Source: Pseudomonadota bacterium (GTDB lineage Bacteria; Pseudomonadota; Gammaproteobacteria; Halothiobacillales; Halothiobacillaceae). From it: DNA of 52,732 nucleotides. The stretch is from the NCBI GenBank assembly GCA_021795795.1, contig JAJYPA010000012.1:1-52732 (forward strand), in the 5' to 3' direction. Under the pieces are notes generated by a model that did no database searches, was not told the origin of the DNA, and worked only from the letters and a program-made list of their open reading frames with translations. Positions 8,908 to 17,558 of this stretch are shown in pieces. The stretch's first letter is position 1. The number at the start of each line of letters is the position of its first letter. A program made the position numbers and the translations under genes.

Positions 8908-11117
8908 GATGCCAACCCTCGCCTGCGCCATTGAACGGCGGCCAGAATAACGGTGAGAACCAGCAGGAACGCCCAGTTCATGCTGCCACCGCCGCCACCA
9001 CCGGAAGATGGGACCGTCAACAAGAAGCTGCCCGTGGCCTGTTGGCCGTAGGTGTCGCTTACGGTCACATATACCGTAGAGTTGCCACCCATCGCCGGGA
9101 GGAGCTGGAGTGTGCAGTGCCCCGTCTGTGTACAACTGTTTTGACCGGTAATTGCGCTGTTGGGTAATACAGAAGTATTGCTACTGCTTGCCGAGACACT
9201 TAGCGCGTTCAAGCCGCTGATGGAGAATGTGACAGACAGCGGCTGACCCGCAGCACCCGTCTGGTCAGCGAGCCCTGCAACGCTTAAATGCAGATTGGCG
9301 AGCGCGCGCATGGCATTGGCAGCCTTGCCCGTTGTGGTGATGCCCGTGAGGGAAGGCACCGGTATGCCTGAGTTTTTGATTGCCCTGGCGATGTCGATAT
9401 CGCTGGCGGCCGGGTCGGAGGCCATCAACAAGGCGGCAATGCCGGAGACGACGGGCGCCGCCATCGATGTGCCGTTCTCAATGCCCATCTCACGGGTGTT
9501 GGCTGCAACGGTATTGAGCTTGAAAAAAGCGATCAGCGGGCCGGTGTCGCCTGGGCTGGAGGGTGTGCTGGTCAACTGGAAGCCGATCGAACACGTTTTG
9601 CCGGCACACTGATTGATCGGGTACGCAGCCGCTGGGGAGCTGAGGGTATCGGTTTCGTGTTGGAGTTGAGTGCCACTGCCTGCAAAGGGATCCGTATTAC
9701 TTCCGACGGCAATGCCAGAATTGAGATAATCACCCGAGGCCATGCGCCCTTGCAGGTAATAATTCAAAGCAATGAGTTGAGTGCCGGCTGCAAACGTAAA
9801 GTCGGTCCAGATTCGGTCGTCTGTACTTGGTACATAGCTGCTCTTGCCGTAATCAACCGGATTAACAAGTTTCGAGATACCAGATGTGGTTTTCCCATAG
9901 CCCCAGCCTGTACTGGCACCCAGGCTGGCTGTCCAGCCGCTGGAAAAATCCGTTGTCAGGGTCGGCCCTGCAAATGTGCTGAGTATGTTCGTCCCCGGCG
10001 CACCCACATCCACACTCGTGGCACCGTAATTGGAAAAGCTGGTGAGTTGGAAGGATTGGTCTAGCGCAGCCACGCAGATCAGGTTGTCTTGTGGAAAACT
10101 GCAAGGGTAAAAAGCGGTTTGATCAACGTCGAGCCCCTTTCCATTTGAGTCGCCGTTACCCGCCGCAACCACCACCAGCACGCCTTTGCTTTGGGCATAG
10201 GAGATGGCATCGGAGAATGCCTGGTCAAAACTGCCTGAACCACCCAGACTCAGGTTGATGATTCTCGCACCGTGATCGACCGCAAAATAAATACCTTGCG
10301 TGACGGTTGCGGTCGAGCCCCGGGTTGCATCCAGCGAACGTACCGCCATGATGCTGGCTTTCTGGCAGACACCGGAACCTTCAATCCCATTATTGCCCTC
10401 AGCACCGATAATGCCTGCCACATGGGTGCCATGGCGTTCATCGCCGGTTGTGGGATACGGATCGTCATCGTTTTTAACGAAATCGTAGCCATGGTGGGGG
10501 TATTGAGTCCCACCGTTCCACATGCTGTTTGCTAAATCCTGCTGGGTGTAGTTGATCCCCGTATCGACGACGGCCACAGTTACCGATGAGCAGTCTGATT
10601 GGTACTTCCATGCATTTTCAGCATCAATGTCATCACCGGGTGTGCCTGGGTTGCTGGTGGCATAGGTCGCGTCCGAGACAGTCTGCCCGGTATTTTTCAG
10701 CGCCCATTGTTGGCTGATTTGTGGATCGTTGGGTACCGCAGCGGTATGGTAGACAAAGTTCGGTTGAACTGAAATGACACCCGGCATGGCGCGGAACGTG
10801 GCCATCGCCGATGAGATCGTGTCAGTGCCGGGCGTGAGCTTGACCAAGGTCAAGCCTGTTCGGTTGATCTGTTTGACGCTGCTCGCCATGCTGTTCAGCG
10901 TGGGCGTCATGTCCTGTGCCGATAGTGTGCTACCGAATTTAACCAGAACCTCGTTGGGCACAACGGTATCGGGCTTGAATGAGCTGGCGGCAGAGGGGGC
11001 CGGGAGCACAATATTCGTTGTTGAAACGGGTAGGCCTGCCTGGGCGGGCAGGTTGATGGCCAGCGCGCACAGCAGACCAAGTGCGCATTTTGTATAGAGA
11101 GTGTGGCGTGATGTCAT
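8904..11117 (-). CDS. Secreted subtilisin-like S8 protease with GlyGly-CTERM-like sorting tail
   Basis: A 737-residue S8 serine protease. The signal peptide is MTSRHTLYTKCALGLLCALA to about residue 27, and an I9-type propeptide lies at about 54-125. The catalytic triad is Asp185 (VAVVDTGIN), His229 (DERHGTHVAGIIG) and Ser near 551 (NGTSMAAPVVSGIAAL). An Ig-like segment follows, and the C-terminus is a glycine run, one hydrophobic helix and WRRRGLAS. That last arrangement is the GlyGly-CTERM pattern processed by rhombosortase in Gram-negative bacteria. The ATG at 11117 is chosen because it starts directly at the signal peptide. No rhombosortase gene is in the window. Confidence 0.93.
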   Translation of the reverse strand: MTSRHTLYTKCALGLLCALAINLPAQAGLPVSTTNIVLPAPSAASSFKPDTVVPNEVLVKFGSTLSAQDMTPTLNSMASSVKQINRTGLTLVKLTPGTDTISSAMATFRAMPGVISVQPNFVYHTAAVPNDPQISQQWALKNTGQTVSDATYATSNPGTPGDDIDAENAWKYQSDCSSVTVAVVDTGINYTQQDLANSMWNGGTQYPHHGYDFVKNDDDPYPTTGDERHGTHVAGIIGAEGNNGIEGSGVCQKASIMAVRSLDATRGSTATVTQGIYFAVDHGARIINLSLGGSGSFDQAFSDAISYAQSKGVLVVVAAGNGDSNGKGLDVDQTAFYPCSFPQDNLICVAALDQSFQLTSFSNYGATSVDVGAPGTNILSTFAGPTLTTDFSSGWTASLGASTGWGYGKTTSGISKLVNPVDYGKSSYVPSTDDRIWTDFTFAAGTQLIALNYYLQGRMASGDYLNSGIAVGSNTDPFAGSGTQLQHETDTLSSPAAAYPINQCAGKTCSIGFQLTSTPSSPGDTGPLIAFFKLNTVAANTREMGIENGTSMAAPVVSGIAALLMASDPAASDIDIARAIKNSGIPVPSLTGITTTGKAANAMRALANLHLSVAGLADQTGAAGQPLSVTFSISGLNALSVSASSSNTSVLPNSAITGQNSCTQTGHCTLQLLPAMGGNSTVYVTVSDTYGQQATGSFLLTVPSSGGGGGGSMNWAFLLVLTVILAAVQWRRRGLAS

Positions 11118-11280
11118 GAAGCTAAAGCGTCCTGTTTGTCGGTGTCTGTTTCCGTTTGTTTTTGCTTCGCCGATATTACATAGCTTCTGCCGTTTCAAAA
11201 TGACAGTTTGCCGTTCTTCCGGAAAATAACGGATTAAGCGTGTCGATCGGTTGGCTGATGTTTCCCTGGATCTCAAAGAC

Positions 11281-11312
11281 GAAGCCCCCAATGGTTAAAT
11301 ATTGAGGGCTTC
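11281..11312 (-). terminator. Stem-loop terminator after the peroxiredoxin gene
   Basis: GAAGCCCTCAAT pairs with ATTGGGGGCTTC (minus strand, one mismatch, 8-base loop). It lies 45 bases after the peroxiredoxin stop and is followed by only a short T-rich stretch. It may also insulate the protease promoter region. Confidence 0.6.
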
Positions 11313-11356
11313 GTTGAACTCGTAATTACTGCACGTAGTGCAGAGGATGGTTTGTA

Positions 11357-11956
11357 TTACAACTTGTCAGCGTGCTCGGCCAGGTATTTGGCGACGCCTT
11401 CGGTGGTCGCATTCATGCCCGCGTCGCCTTTCTTCCAGCCTGCAGGGCACACCTCACCGTGGACTTCGGTGAATTGCAGTGCATCGATCAGACGCAGCAT
11501 TTCATCGATGTTGCGGCCAAGTGGCAGGTCGTTGACGACCTGATGGCGAACGATGCCGTCACGATCGATCAGGAAGGAACCACGCAGGGCAACACCGCCG
11601 TCGAGTTCGACGTCGTACGCTTTTGCAATACTGTGTTTGATGTCGGCAACGAGCGTGTATTTCACCTGACCGATACCGCCTTTTTCGACGGGGGTGTTTT
11701 TCCAGGCAAGGTGGGTGAATTCCGAGTCGATGGATACACCCACCACTTCCACATTGCGCGCGGTGAATTCAGCCAAACGGTGATCGAAGGCGATCAGTTC
11801 CGACGGACATACAAAGGTGAAATCCAGCGGGTAAAAAAACAGAACGGCGTATTTACCTTTGATCAGAGAAGAAAAAGTAATTTCCTGGATTTCGTTGTTG
11901 CCCATTACAGCGGTTGCAGTGAAATCCGGGGCGGGTTTGCATACGAGAACAGCCAT
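11357..11956 (-). CDS. Typical 2-Cys peroxiredoxin (AhpC/Prx1 type)
   Basis: A 199-residue thiol peroxidase that reduces hydrogen and organic peroxides. The peroxidatic cysteine is C50 in FYPLDFTFVCPSEL, and the resolving cysteine lies in EVCPAGWKKG near residue 171. The extended C-terminus marks the typical 2-Cys (Prx1/AhpC) class. The start is the ATG at 11956, with GGAG six bases upstream; the in-frame codon at 11968 has no such site. There is no ahpF or thioredoxin reductase alongside, so its reductant is encoded elsewhere. Confidence 0.94.
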   Translation of the reverse strand: MAVLVCKPAPDFTATAVMGNNEIQEITFSSLIKGKYAVLFFYPLDFTFVCPSELIAFDHRLAEFTARNVEVVGVSIDSEFTHLAWKNTPVEKGGIGQVKYTLVADIKHSIAKAYDVELDGGVALRGSFLIDRDGIVRHQVVNDLPLGRNIDEMLRLIDALQFTEVHGEVCPAGWKKGDAGMNATTEGVAKYLAEHADKL

Positions 11957-11973
11957 GAGTAGCTCCATGAAAA

Positions 11974-12006
11974 ATCAACATCCTGATGGGGACAACCCAT
12001 GTTGAT
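11974..12006 (-). promoter_or_regulatory. Leader hairpin before the peroxiredoxin gene
   Basis: A perfect 8-bp inverted repeat, ATCAACAT and ATGTTGAT with a 17-base loop, is followed on the minus strand by TTTTTC. It lies 18 bases before the start codon. It could be an attenuator or a short structured 5' leader; nothing beyond the symmetry supports a function. Confidence 0.3.
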
Positions 12007-12113
12007 GTTGTGATGTTAGAAGAAATAAAAAATATCTTGCCGGGGCAATATACCACTCGTTTATTTACCACAACTGACAGAACAATCTCAAGTCTTGCTT
12101 CCGTCCACGGAGT

Positions 12114-12163
12114 TTAGGGAATGTCTGCGCAAATGCAGACTTTCCCGCGCAGAGGCTCCCTAA
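12114..12163. repeat. 50-bp palindromic element, TTAGGGA ends
   Basis: The segment begins TTAGGGA and ends TCCCTAA. It holds an inner inverted repeat at 12117-12146 (GGGAATGTCTGC to GCAGACTTTCCC). Almost the same inner repeat occurs at 30203-30232, with matching arms and a different loop. The ends resemble terminal inverted repeats of IS5-like elements, so this may be a minimal MITE or a solo end. It lies between the alpha/beta hydrolase and the peroxiredoxin gene. Confidence 0.55.
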
Positions 12164-12166
12164 GTC

Positions 12167-13057
12167 TTAATGCGTATGATTTGTCGATAATTTTGTCGAC
12201 TCGATAAACGAGATCAGTTCGTGAATATGCTGTTCGATCTCATCGGTCGCGTCGTGTTCGCCAGGTAAAATCAGTAAGCGGTTGATTGCTTGATTGCCCT
12301 TCTCGAAAATCCGCTTCGCATCGGCCGGTGGAATGGTGTTGTCATCGCTGCCGTGCATGATCAAAACGGGGCAGGAAATGCTTTTGATTGTATGAATGGG
12401 CGCAATGGCATCAAACCGGTACCCGATGACCCACTGCACATAATTGAGCACGTACCAGCCCAAGGGAAAGTAAGGCAGTTTTTTGGATTCAAGCCAGCGG
12501 CGCATCATATCCTCAGGATGGGCGAATGCCGCGAGGCTGACAACACAGGCAATATCGTCTCTGCGTGAGGCGGCCAGCAGGGTGGCGGCGGCACCGACGG
12601 AATGCCCGATCAATGACACCGAGGCTAGGCTGAACTGTGCCTGCATTCGAATCCAGTTCAGAACGGCATCTATGTCTTCTGCAAAACGAGGCATGGAGGA
12701 GAAATTGTCGTTATCGCTGCTGCCGTGGCTGCGTGCATCAAAAAGCAATACGTGAAAACCAGCGGCCTGAAGCGGGCGTGCCAATGGCAGCATGAGTTCG
12801 CGATTGGCTCCCCAGCCATGCGTGATGACGACAACCTGCGGGTTGCGCTCCCTCTGCCCCGTCAACAACCAACCGTCCAATTGTCGTCCGCGTTGAGTCG
12901 GAATCTTGATTTCAGCACCAATGAGATGATGCTCGGCCAGCGACTGCACAATGGGTTCCTTCGCTGCCGTCAGGCTCTGTCGCAAACGTCTATTGAACAG
13001 GAGAAGTAGCCCACCGATCACGATGGCTATACCTGTACCTGTCAAGAGCACGTTCAT
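12167..13057 (-). CDS. Membrane-anchored alpha/beta hydrolase
   Basis: A 296-residue alpha/beta-hydrolase with one N-terminal membrane helix (about residues 3-23). The oxyanion motif is HGWGANREL, the nucleophile elbow is LIGHSVGAAAT, and the acid and base candidates are in MHGSDDNTIPP and LPGEHDATDE. The family includes YqkD/FrsA-like esterases; the substrate is unknown. The ATG at 13057 overlaps the stop of the histidine kinase gene (ATGA), so it is the third gene of the two-component operon and probably co-regulated. Confidence 0.85.
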   Translation of the reverse strand: MNVLLTGTGIAIVIGGLLLLFNRRLRQSLTAAKEPIVQSLAEHHLIGAEIKIPTQRGRQLDGWLLTGQRERNPQVVVITHGWGANRELMLPLARPLQAAGFHVLLFDARSHGSSDNDNFSSMPRFAEDIDAVLNWIRMQAQFSLASVSLIGHSVGAAATLLAASRRDDIACVVSLAAFAHPEDMMRRWLESKKLPYFPLGWYVLNYVQWVIGYRFDAIAPIHTIKSISCPVLIMHGSDDNTIPPADAKRIFEKGNQAINRLLILPGEHDATDEIEQHIHELISFIESTKLSTNHTH

Positions 13058-14541
13058 AGTCGTGCCTTCGACAGGGTGACGACTACGCATGTGCCGCCAT
13101 CTTTGCGGCCAAGAATGCGAATATCTCCCCCTTGAGCACGCACGGACGCGCGGGCGATGGCGAGGCCGAGACCACTGCCACCCGTATGCCTTGCACGGGA
13201 GGTTTCGAGACGCACATAGGGTTCGAATATCCGTTCCCGGTCCGCTTCGGGAATACCGGGACCTCGATCCTCAACACGAATCACCACGTCGGTAGGACGG
13301 ACTTCGACCGAAAGATCGATGGGGCCATCGCTATAGCGCCGCGCATTATCCAGTACATTCTGCAAAGCCCGTTGAAGTGCCTGGGGTCTCGCCTTGACGG
13401 GTGTTTCTGCCGCGCCATGCCGCCGGATTTGCGCACCCAGCAAGGTCATGTCTTCACACAGCAAATCAAGCAGTGCGTCGAGATTGAGTGATACAAGCGG
13501 CTCTGTTGTGGTGCCGGCTCTCAAAAAAGCCAGGGTGTGGCCGATCATCTCATCCATTTCGCTGAGGTCGTTTTCTATTTTCTGTTTGAGCTCATCGTCC
13601 GCAAGTGAGGTGAGTCGCAGCCGCATTCGAGTGATCGGTAATCGCAAATCGTGCGAGACGCCCGCCAGCGCTTGCCCACGAACTTCGATCAGTCGTTGAA
13701 TGTCGCGTTGCATCTGGTTGAATGCCTGTGCCGCCCGACTGACTTCTAAGGGGCCGGTTTCCGCCAGTGGTGCCTGATTCAGATTCTGAGGCAGACGGAC
13801 GGCCGCTTCGACCAGCGCATCGAGTGGATGTGTGAGGCGGCGCAGAATCCAGGCCACGCCTGCGATTACAATCAGACCCAGCAGCAAAAGCCATCCCATG
13901 GTTTCAAATGGCCAGCGCATGGGCGGCGGCAGGGCATGGCGCAGAGTCAGAACGCTGCCGTCATCGAGCCGAGCCTGAATCAACAGCGCATGTTCCCAGT
14001 GACCGCGCGCCGGGGGCTGCATCTGCCAATGGCGGTCGAGTGTCCACGGTGCCTGCTGAAGCAGTATGGGCGCCGTTTCGGGTTCAAGCGTTCGCTGGGC
14101 GCGCCGATCCATGTCGTCGCCGTTAATGGCCAGAACCTGGATCGGTATCGGTTGCTCCAACGCGGCTTGCAGGCGTTGTGCAAACTGCCGTGTCATCGCA
14201 TTTTCCACCGGCATTCCTGCTGCGTTGAGTGGACCCGTAGTTTGGCGCCCGGCTTGTCGCCAAGGTTGGCGAAACATCAGGTGGGTCAGTGGTGTATTCA
14301 TCCAGCGGGCAAGACGGCGCCGTTCATTTGGTGCGGTATCGTTCTGAATCTGAATGATCTGGGCAATCCGCTGTACGGCGTAGTCGCCCAGCAAACGCTC
14401 ACCTAGGCGGGCGCGATCGGCCACCAGTAAGCCGAGGCTCAACACGAGCGCCGCAACAATGCCCAGCGTGAGCATGAACAGTACCTGTCCGAACAGGCTG
14501 AGTGGCCAGATACACCATGCCCGGGTTCGCTTCTTGTTCAC
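13054..14541 (-). CDS. Sensor histidine kinase (EnvZ/CpxA class)
   Basis: A 495-residue membrane kinase. A first helix at about 15-40, a large periplasmic sensor region and a second helix near 215-232 are followed by HAMP, a HisKA segment with His near 297 (LAGVSHDLRLPITRMR) and a HATPase domain. The HATPase shows the N box LQNVLDNARRYS, the G1 box VEDRGPGIPEADRERIFEP and the G2 box GGSGLGLAIA. It overlaps the response-regulator gene upstream and the hydrolase gene downstream by 4 bp each. A CpxP/Spy-like gene is divergent from the operon, suggesting envelope-stress sensing. Confidence 0.95.
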   Translation of the reverse strand: MNKKRTRAWCIWPLSLFGQVLFMLTLGIVAALVLSLGLLVADRARLGERLLGDYAVQRIAQIIQIQNDTAPNERRRLARWMNTPLTHLMFRQPWRQAGRQTTGPLNAAGMPVENAMTRQFAQRLQAALEQPIPIQVLAINGDDMDRRAQRTLEPETAPILLQQAPWTLDRHWQMQPPARGHWEHALLIQARLDDGSVLTLRHALPPPMRWPFETMGWLLLLGLIVIAGVAWILRRLTHPLDALVEAAVRLPQNLNQAPLAETGPLEVSRAAQAFNQMQRDIQRLIEVRGQALAGVSHDLRLPITRMRLRLTSLADDELKQKIENDLSEMDEMIGHTLAFLRAGTTTEPLVSLNLDALLDLLCEDMTLLGAQIRRHGAAETPVKARPQALQRALQNVLDNARRYSDGPIDLSVEVRPTDVVIRVEDRGPGIPEADRERIFEPYVRLETSRARHTGGSGLGLAIARASVRAQGGDIRILGRKDGGTCVVVTLSKARL

Positions 14542-15248
14542 CCCGGTTGCCCGCCTTGTGGGTTTGTGAGGAGCATGTAGCCTTCGTTTCGAATGGTCTT
14601 GATAAGCGTGGGTTCGCGGGCGTCATCACTCAGTCGGCGGCGGAGGCGGCTCATCATGACATCGATCGTTCGGTCGAGCGGATCGGATTCTCTACCCGCG
14701 AGCGCGTCCATGAGTTGGTCGCGAGACAACACCGTGTTCGGGTGTTCCGCCAGTGTTTTGAGCAGGCGAAACTCTCCCGTGGACAACGGAATGACGATTT
14801 GATCTGCGCTCATCAAATGTCGGGCGGCCAGATCAAGCGTCCAACCGTTGAAGTGCAGGTGGCGGGGTGGCTGGGCATGGTTCTGCTGTTCCGAGCGACG
14901 GAAAATGCTGCGGATCCGAGCGAGCAATTCGCGCGGGTGAAATGGCTTGGGTAGATAATCATCAGCGCCCATCTCAAGACCGATGATGCGATCCATCTCA
15001 TCGCCACGGGCGGTCAGCATCAGGATTGGGGTGGTCTGGCGTGCCCGGATAGTTCTGCATAGGGACAAGCCGTCCTCACCCGGCAGCATCAGGTCAAGAA
15101 TGATCAGATCGACCGTCGAGTTCTCGAGTCGCGTCCATAACTCGTTCCCTTCCGCTGCCTCGAGCACGTGATAGCCTTGATCGGTCAAATATTTCCGCAA
15201 CAGGCTACGCAGATCGGCATCGTCATCTACCACTAGAATTGTTTTCAT
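14538..15248 (-). CDS. OmpR-family response regulator
   Basis: A 236-residue regulator with an N-terminal receiver (acidic pocket VVDDD, phosphoacceptor D52 in LIILDLMLPGEDG, conserved Lys in YLPKPFHPRELLARI) and a C-terminal winged helix (RLLKTLAEHPNTVLSRDQL, then VMMSRLRRRL and IRNEGYML). It is the first gene of the operon with the kinase and hydrolase. The 194-bp region to the divergent Spy-like gene holds two GTTTACA direct repeats that could be its operator. Confidence 0.95.
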   Translation of the reverse strand: MKTILVVDDDADLRSLLRKYLTDQGYHVLEAAEGNELWTRLENSTVDLIILDLMLPGEDGLSLCRTIRARQTTPILMLTARGDEMDRIIGLEMGADDYLPKPFHPRELLARIRSIFRRSEQQNHAQPPRHLHFNGWTLDLAARHLMSADQIVIPLSTGEFRLLKTLAEHPNTVLSRDQLMDALAGRESDPLDRTIDVMMSRLRRRLSDDAREPTLIKTIRNEGYMLLTNPQGGQPG

Positions 15249-15346
15249 GAATTTGATTCGTCTATTAATGAATAGGCGCTATCTTAGCCCAGCCATGCCG
15301 CCGGAAAGCGACATAATCTCTTTGAATTACAAAACCACTACATGCC

Positions 15347-15385
15347 GTTTACACGTGGGGGTGACCCTGAAATACCCGGTTTACA
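15347..15385 (+). promoter_or_regulatory. Two GTTTACA direct repeats in the divergent promoter region
   Basis: GTTTACA occurs at 15347-15353 and again at 15379-15385. The 32-base start-to-start distance is about three helical turns, so both copies face the same side of the DNA. OmpR-family regulators bind direct repeats, and the region lies between the regulator operon and the Spy-like gene. Assignment as the operator is inference. Confidence 0.35.
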
Positions 15386-15442
15386 GTCGCAGGGTTTAAT
15401 GATTCCCGTGAATCGTTGTTCCATTGACCCGAGGTAGAAGCT

Positions 15443-16036
15443 ATGAGCCTTCAAACATCAAACGAGATTATTTCAACCCGTCGCCCGGCACTGCGCATGG
15501 CGGCCCTCGCCACAGCACTGATGACCCTTGCCGGTGGTTTCGCTACGATCAGCATGGCCGAGACGCCGGTCGGTTCTGCCGCGCCAGTCGGCCAGAAAAT
15601 GGCGCCCGACTGCAATAACCCCGCGCAGAGAGAAAATATGCGCGTGCAGATGGCCGCCCGGATGAAGGAAAATCTCGATTCTATGGCCAATCGTCTGCAA
15701 ATTACGGCTAGTCAGCAAGCTGTTTGGGATGAGTATAAAAAAGTGCGTATGGATATGATGCCGAAGCATTTCAAACGTCCCGGCCCCGATATGAATGCAG
15801 CCCAACTGGCAGAGTTCCGTGCGGAACGAGCCGAACTGATGGCGAAAAAGATGGCGCGTCTGAGCAAGGCGACATCCGAGCTGCGTGCGGCTCTTGCGCC
15901 GAATCAGCAGCAGGTTCTGGATGAAATGGCACGTCAACATCAGCACAAGCATTTTGGTGCTCATGGTCAAAAACCCGGTATGCAACAAGGCCCCGGTGGA
16001 GCAGGGCGCCCAATGGGCGCGCCGATCCAGCCCTGA
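15443..16036 (+). CDS. Spy/CpxP-like periplasmic protein
   Basis: A 197-residue exported protein with a long signal sequence (hydrophobic core about residues 18-36, cleavage near SMAETP). The mature part is Met- and Gln-rich and helical. It contains LTxxQ-like motifs (LQITASQQAVW and LAPNQQQVL), the signature of Spy and CpxP, periplasmic chaperones and stress modulators. It ends in a His/Gly/Gln-rich tail (HQHKHFGAHGQK) that could bind metal. It is transcribed away from a two-component operon, the same geometry as cpxP-cpxRA, so mutual regulation is likely. Confidence 0.82.
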   Translation: MSLQTSNEIISTRRPALRMAALATALMTLAGGFATISMAETPVGSAAPVGQKMAPDCNNPAQRENMRVQMAARMKENLDSMANRLQITASQQAVWDEYKKVRMDMMPKHFKRPGPDMNAAQLAEFRAERAELMAKKMARLSKATSELRAALAPNQQQVLDEMARQHQHKHFGAHGQKPGMQQGPGGAGRPMGAPIQP

Positions 16037-16076
16037 TCGATCCTCTCGATCCGGCCTTTGAAGCCAAGCAAGCATG

Positions 16077-16101
16077 ACCCCGCTCCGGCGGGGTTTTTTT
16101 T
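16077..16101 (+). terminator. Rho-independent terminator after the Spy-like gene
   Basis: ACCCCGC, TCCG loop and GCGGGGT form a perfect 7-bp stem followed by eight Ts, 40 bases after the stop codon. Confidence 0.93.
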
Positions 16102-16250
16102 GTTTGTTCAATTTTGCGTTTGACGAGTCAGCGTTTGCTCAACTTATCGAGCTTCCAGCTTCGGCCACAGCAAACAAGTGGCAAACCGAAGAAGATGTGT
16201 GCAATCTTGCAGATCCTGTTGCTTGCTTCTCGTCGTGCACCCGTTCGGGC

Positions 16251-16280
16251 GGGACAAGCGTATGTTTGAAGAGGTAAAAT
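16251..16280 (+). promoter_or_regulatory. Candidate sigma70 promoter of lplT
   Basis: GGGACA (16251-16256), an 18-base spacer and TAAAAT (16275-16280) lie 50 bases before the lplT start. The -35 is only four of six to consensus, so this is a weak prediction. Confidence 0.35.
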
Positions 16281-16329
16281 TGCCCCCATTAAACCTATGT
16301 CATGTGATCGATAGGGCGGAAACCGCAGC

Positions 16330-17550
16330 ATGAATACAACACAGATTTCGGCACAAGAAACGGCAGTGAACGGACTTGCATCGCGCGGCATGATGGCCGT
16401 ACTCGTGGCGCAGTTTCTTTCGGCGATGGCCGATAACCTTCTGTTCGTGGCGGCCATCGCGCTGCTTAAAACGGCGGCTCATGGCGAGGCACTCCTGCCT
16501 CTGCTGCAGGTTGTGTTTGTTGTGGCGTTCATTGTTTTGGCGCCTTATGTGGGGCCGGTGGCGGATGCCTTTCCCAAGGGGCGTGTGATGCTGTACGCCA
16601 ATCTGGTCAAATTGCTGGGTGCGTTGATGATTCTGTTCGGTGCAAACTCGCTATTGGGTTATGCCATCGCAGGCATCGGTGCGGCAATTTACTCGCCCGC
16701 CAAATACGGCATTCTCACGCAACTTGTGCATCCCGATCGTCTGGTCAAGGCAAATGGTTTGCTGGAAGGTTCGACGATCGCCGCCATTTTGTTAGGGGTA
16801 TTGGCGGGCGGTTGGCTCACGGATCAGTCTGTGGTGCTGGCCGTGGTTGTGTCGGCGGGTATGTATCTTCTGGCTGCGCTCGCGAATCTGGGAATCCCCA
16901 GGTTGCCCGTGATCCATCGCTTTGTTCGGCATGAGCTGGCGCATTTGCTTAAGCAGTTTATTCACAACCTGGTTGTGTTGTGGCTTATTCGCGACGTGCG
17001 CTTTGCCATCATCGGCACGAGTTTGTTCTGGGGGATGGGCGCTTCCTTGCGGCTGTTGATTTTTGCCTGGGTTCCGGTTGCATTGTCATTGCTCGACAAT
17101 CAGGCGCCAGCCAACCTGATGGGGTTGGTGTCCATCGGGATCGTGGTGGGTGCCGGTCTGGCTGCCGTCAGCGTGCGTCTGGAGCAGGCCAATCGAACGA
17201 TTCTGGGTGGTTTGGCGCTGGGGCCATTGATCGTGTTGCTGGCGCCCATGCACGCATTCGCTCCCACGGCTGTCATCCTAATGCTGGTGGGCGTGGCGGG
17301 TGGTTACTTTGTGGTGCCGTTGAATGCGCTCCTGCAGGAACGGGGGCATGAGACCATCGGTGCGGGTCGTACATTGGCCGTGCAGAATTTTTTCGAAAAT
17401 CTGGCCATGTTGGGTATGGCCGGGTTGTATTTTCTAGCTATCGAAGCGGGAATGAACCCGGTGGCCGTAGCTTACGGGTTTGGAATAGTGGTGACGTCGG
17501 GGATGGCTGCGCTGGCCGTCTGGCGGCTTCGAGGAGGTCGTTCCTGCTGA
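16330..17550 (+). CDS. lplT: Lysophospholipid transporter LplT (MFS)
   Basis: A 406-residue major-facilitator protein with about twelve membrane helices. The start of the transporter core, VAQFLSAMADNLLFVAAIALL, is the LplT signature (first part FLSAMADNLLF), as are AIYSPAKYGILTQLV and KANGLLEGSTIAAILLGV. LplT flips lysophospholipids to the cytoplasmic face for re-acylation by Aas. No aas gene adjoins it here, unlike in enteric bacteria, and yceF converges with it 8 bp away. Confidence 0.88.
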   Translation: MNTTQISAQETAVNGLASRGMMAVLVAQFLSAMADNLLFVAAIALLKTAAHGEALLPLLQVVFVVAFIVLAPYVGPVADAFPKGRVMLYANLVKLLGALMILFGANSLLGYAIAGIGAAIYSPAKYGILTQLVHPDRLVKANGLLEGSTIAAILLGVLAGGWLTDQSVVLAVVVSAGMYLLAALANLGIPRLPVIHRFVRHELAHLLKQFIHNLVVLWLIRDVRFAIIGTSLFWGMGASLRLLIFAWVPVALSLLDNQAPANLMGLVSIGIVVGAGLAAVSVRLEQANRTILGGLALGPLIVLLAPMHAFAPTAVILMLVGVAGGYFVVPLNALLQERGHETIGAGRTLAVQNFFENLAMLGMAGLYFLAIEAGMNPVAVAYGFGIVVTSGMAALAVWRLRGGRSC

Positions 17551-17558
17551 TGGGGCGC

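Noticed and set aside
16424..16433. GCCGATAA in lplT as another FliA -10 element
   Set aside because: It encodes the conserved MADN motif of LplT, and no -35 element lies at the 11-base spacing.
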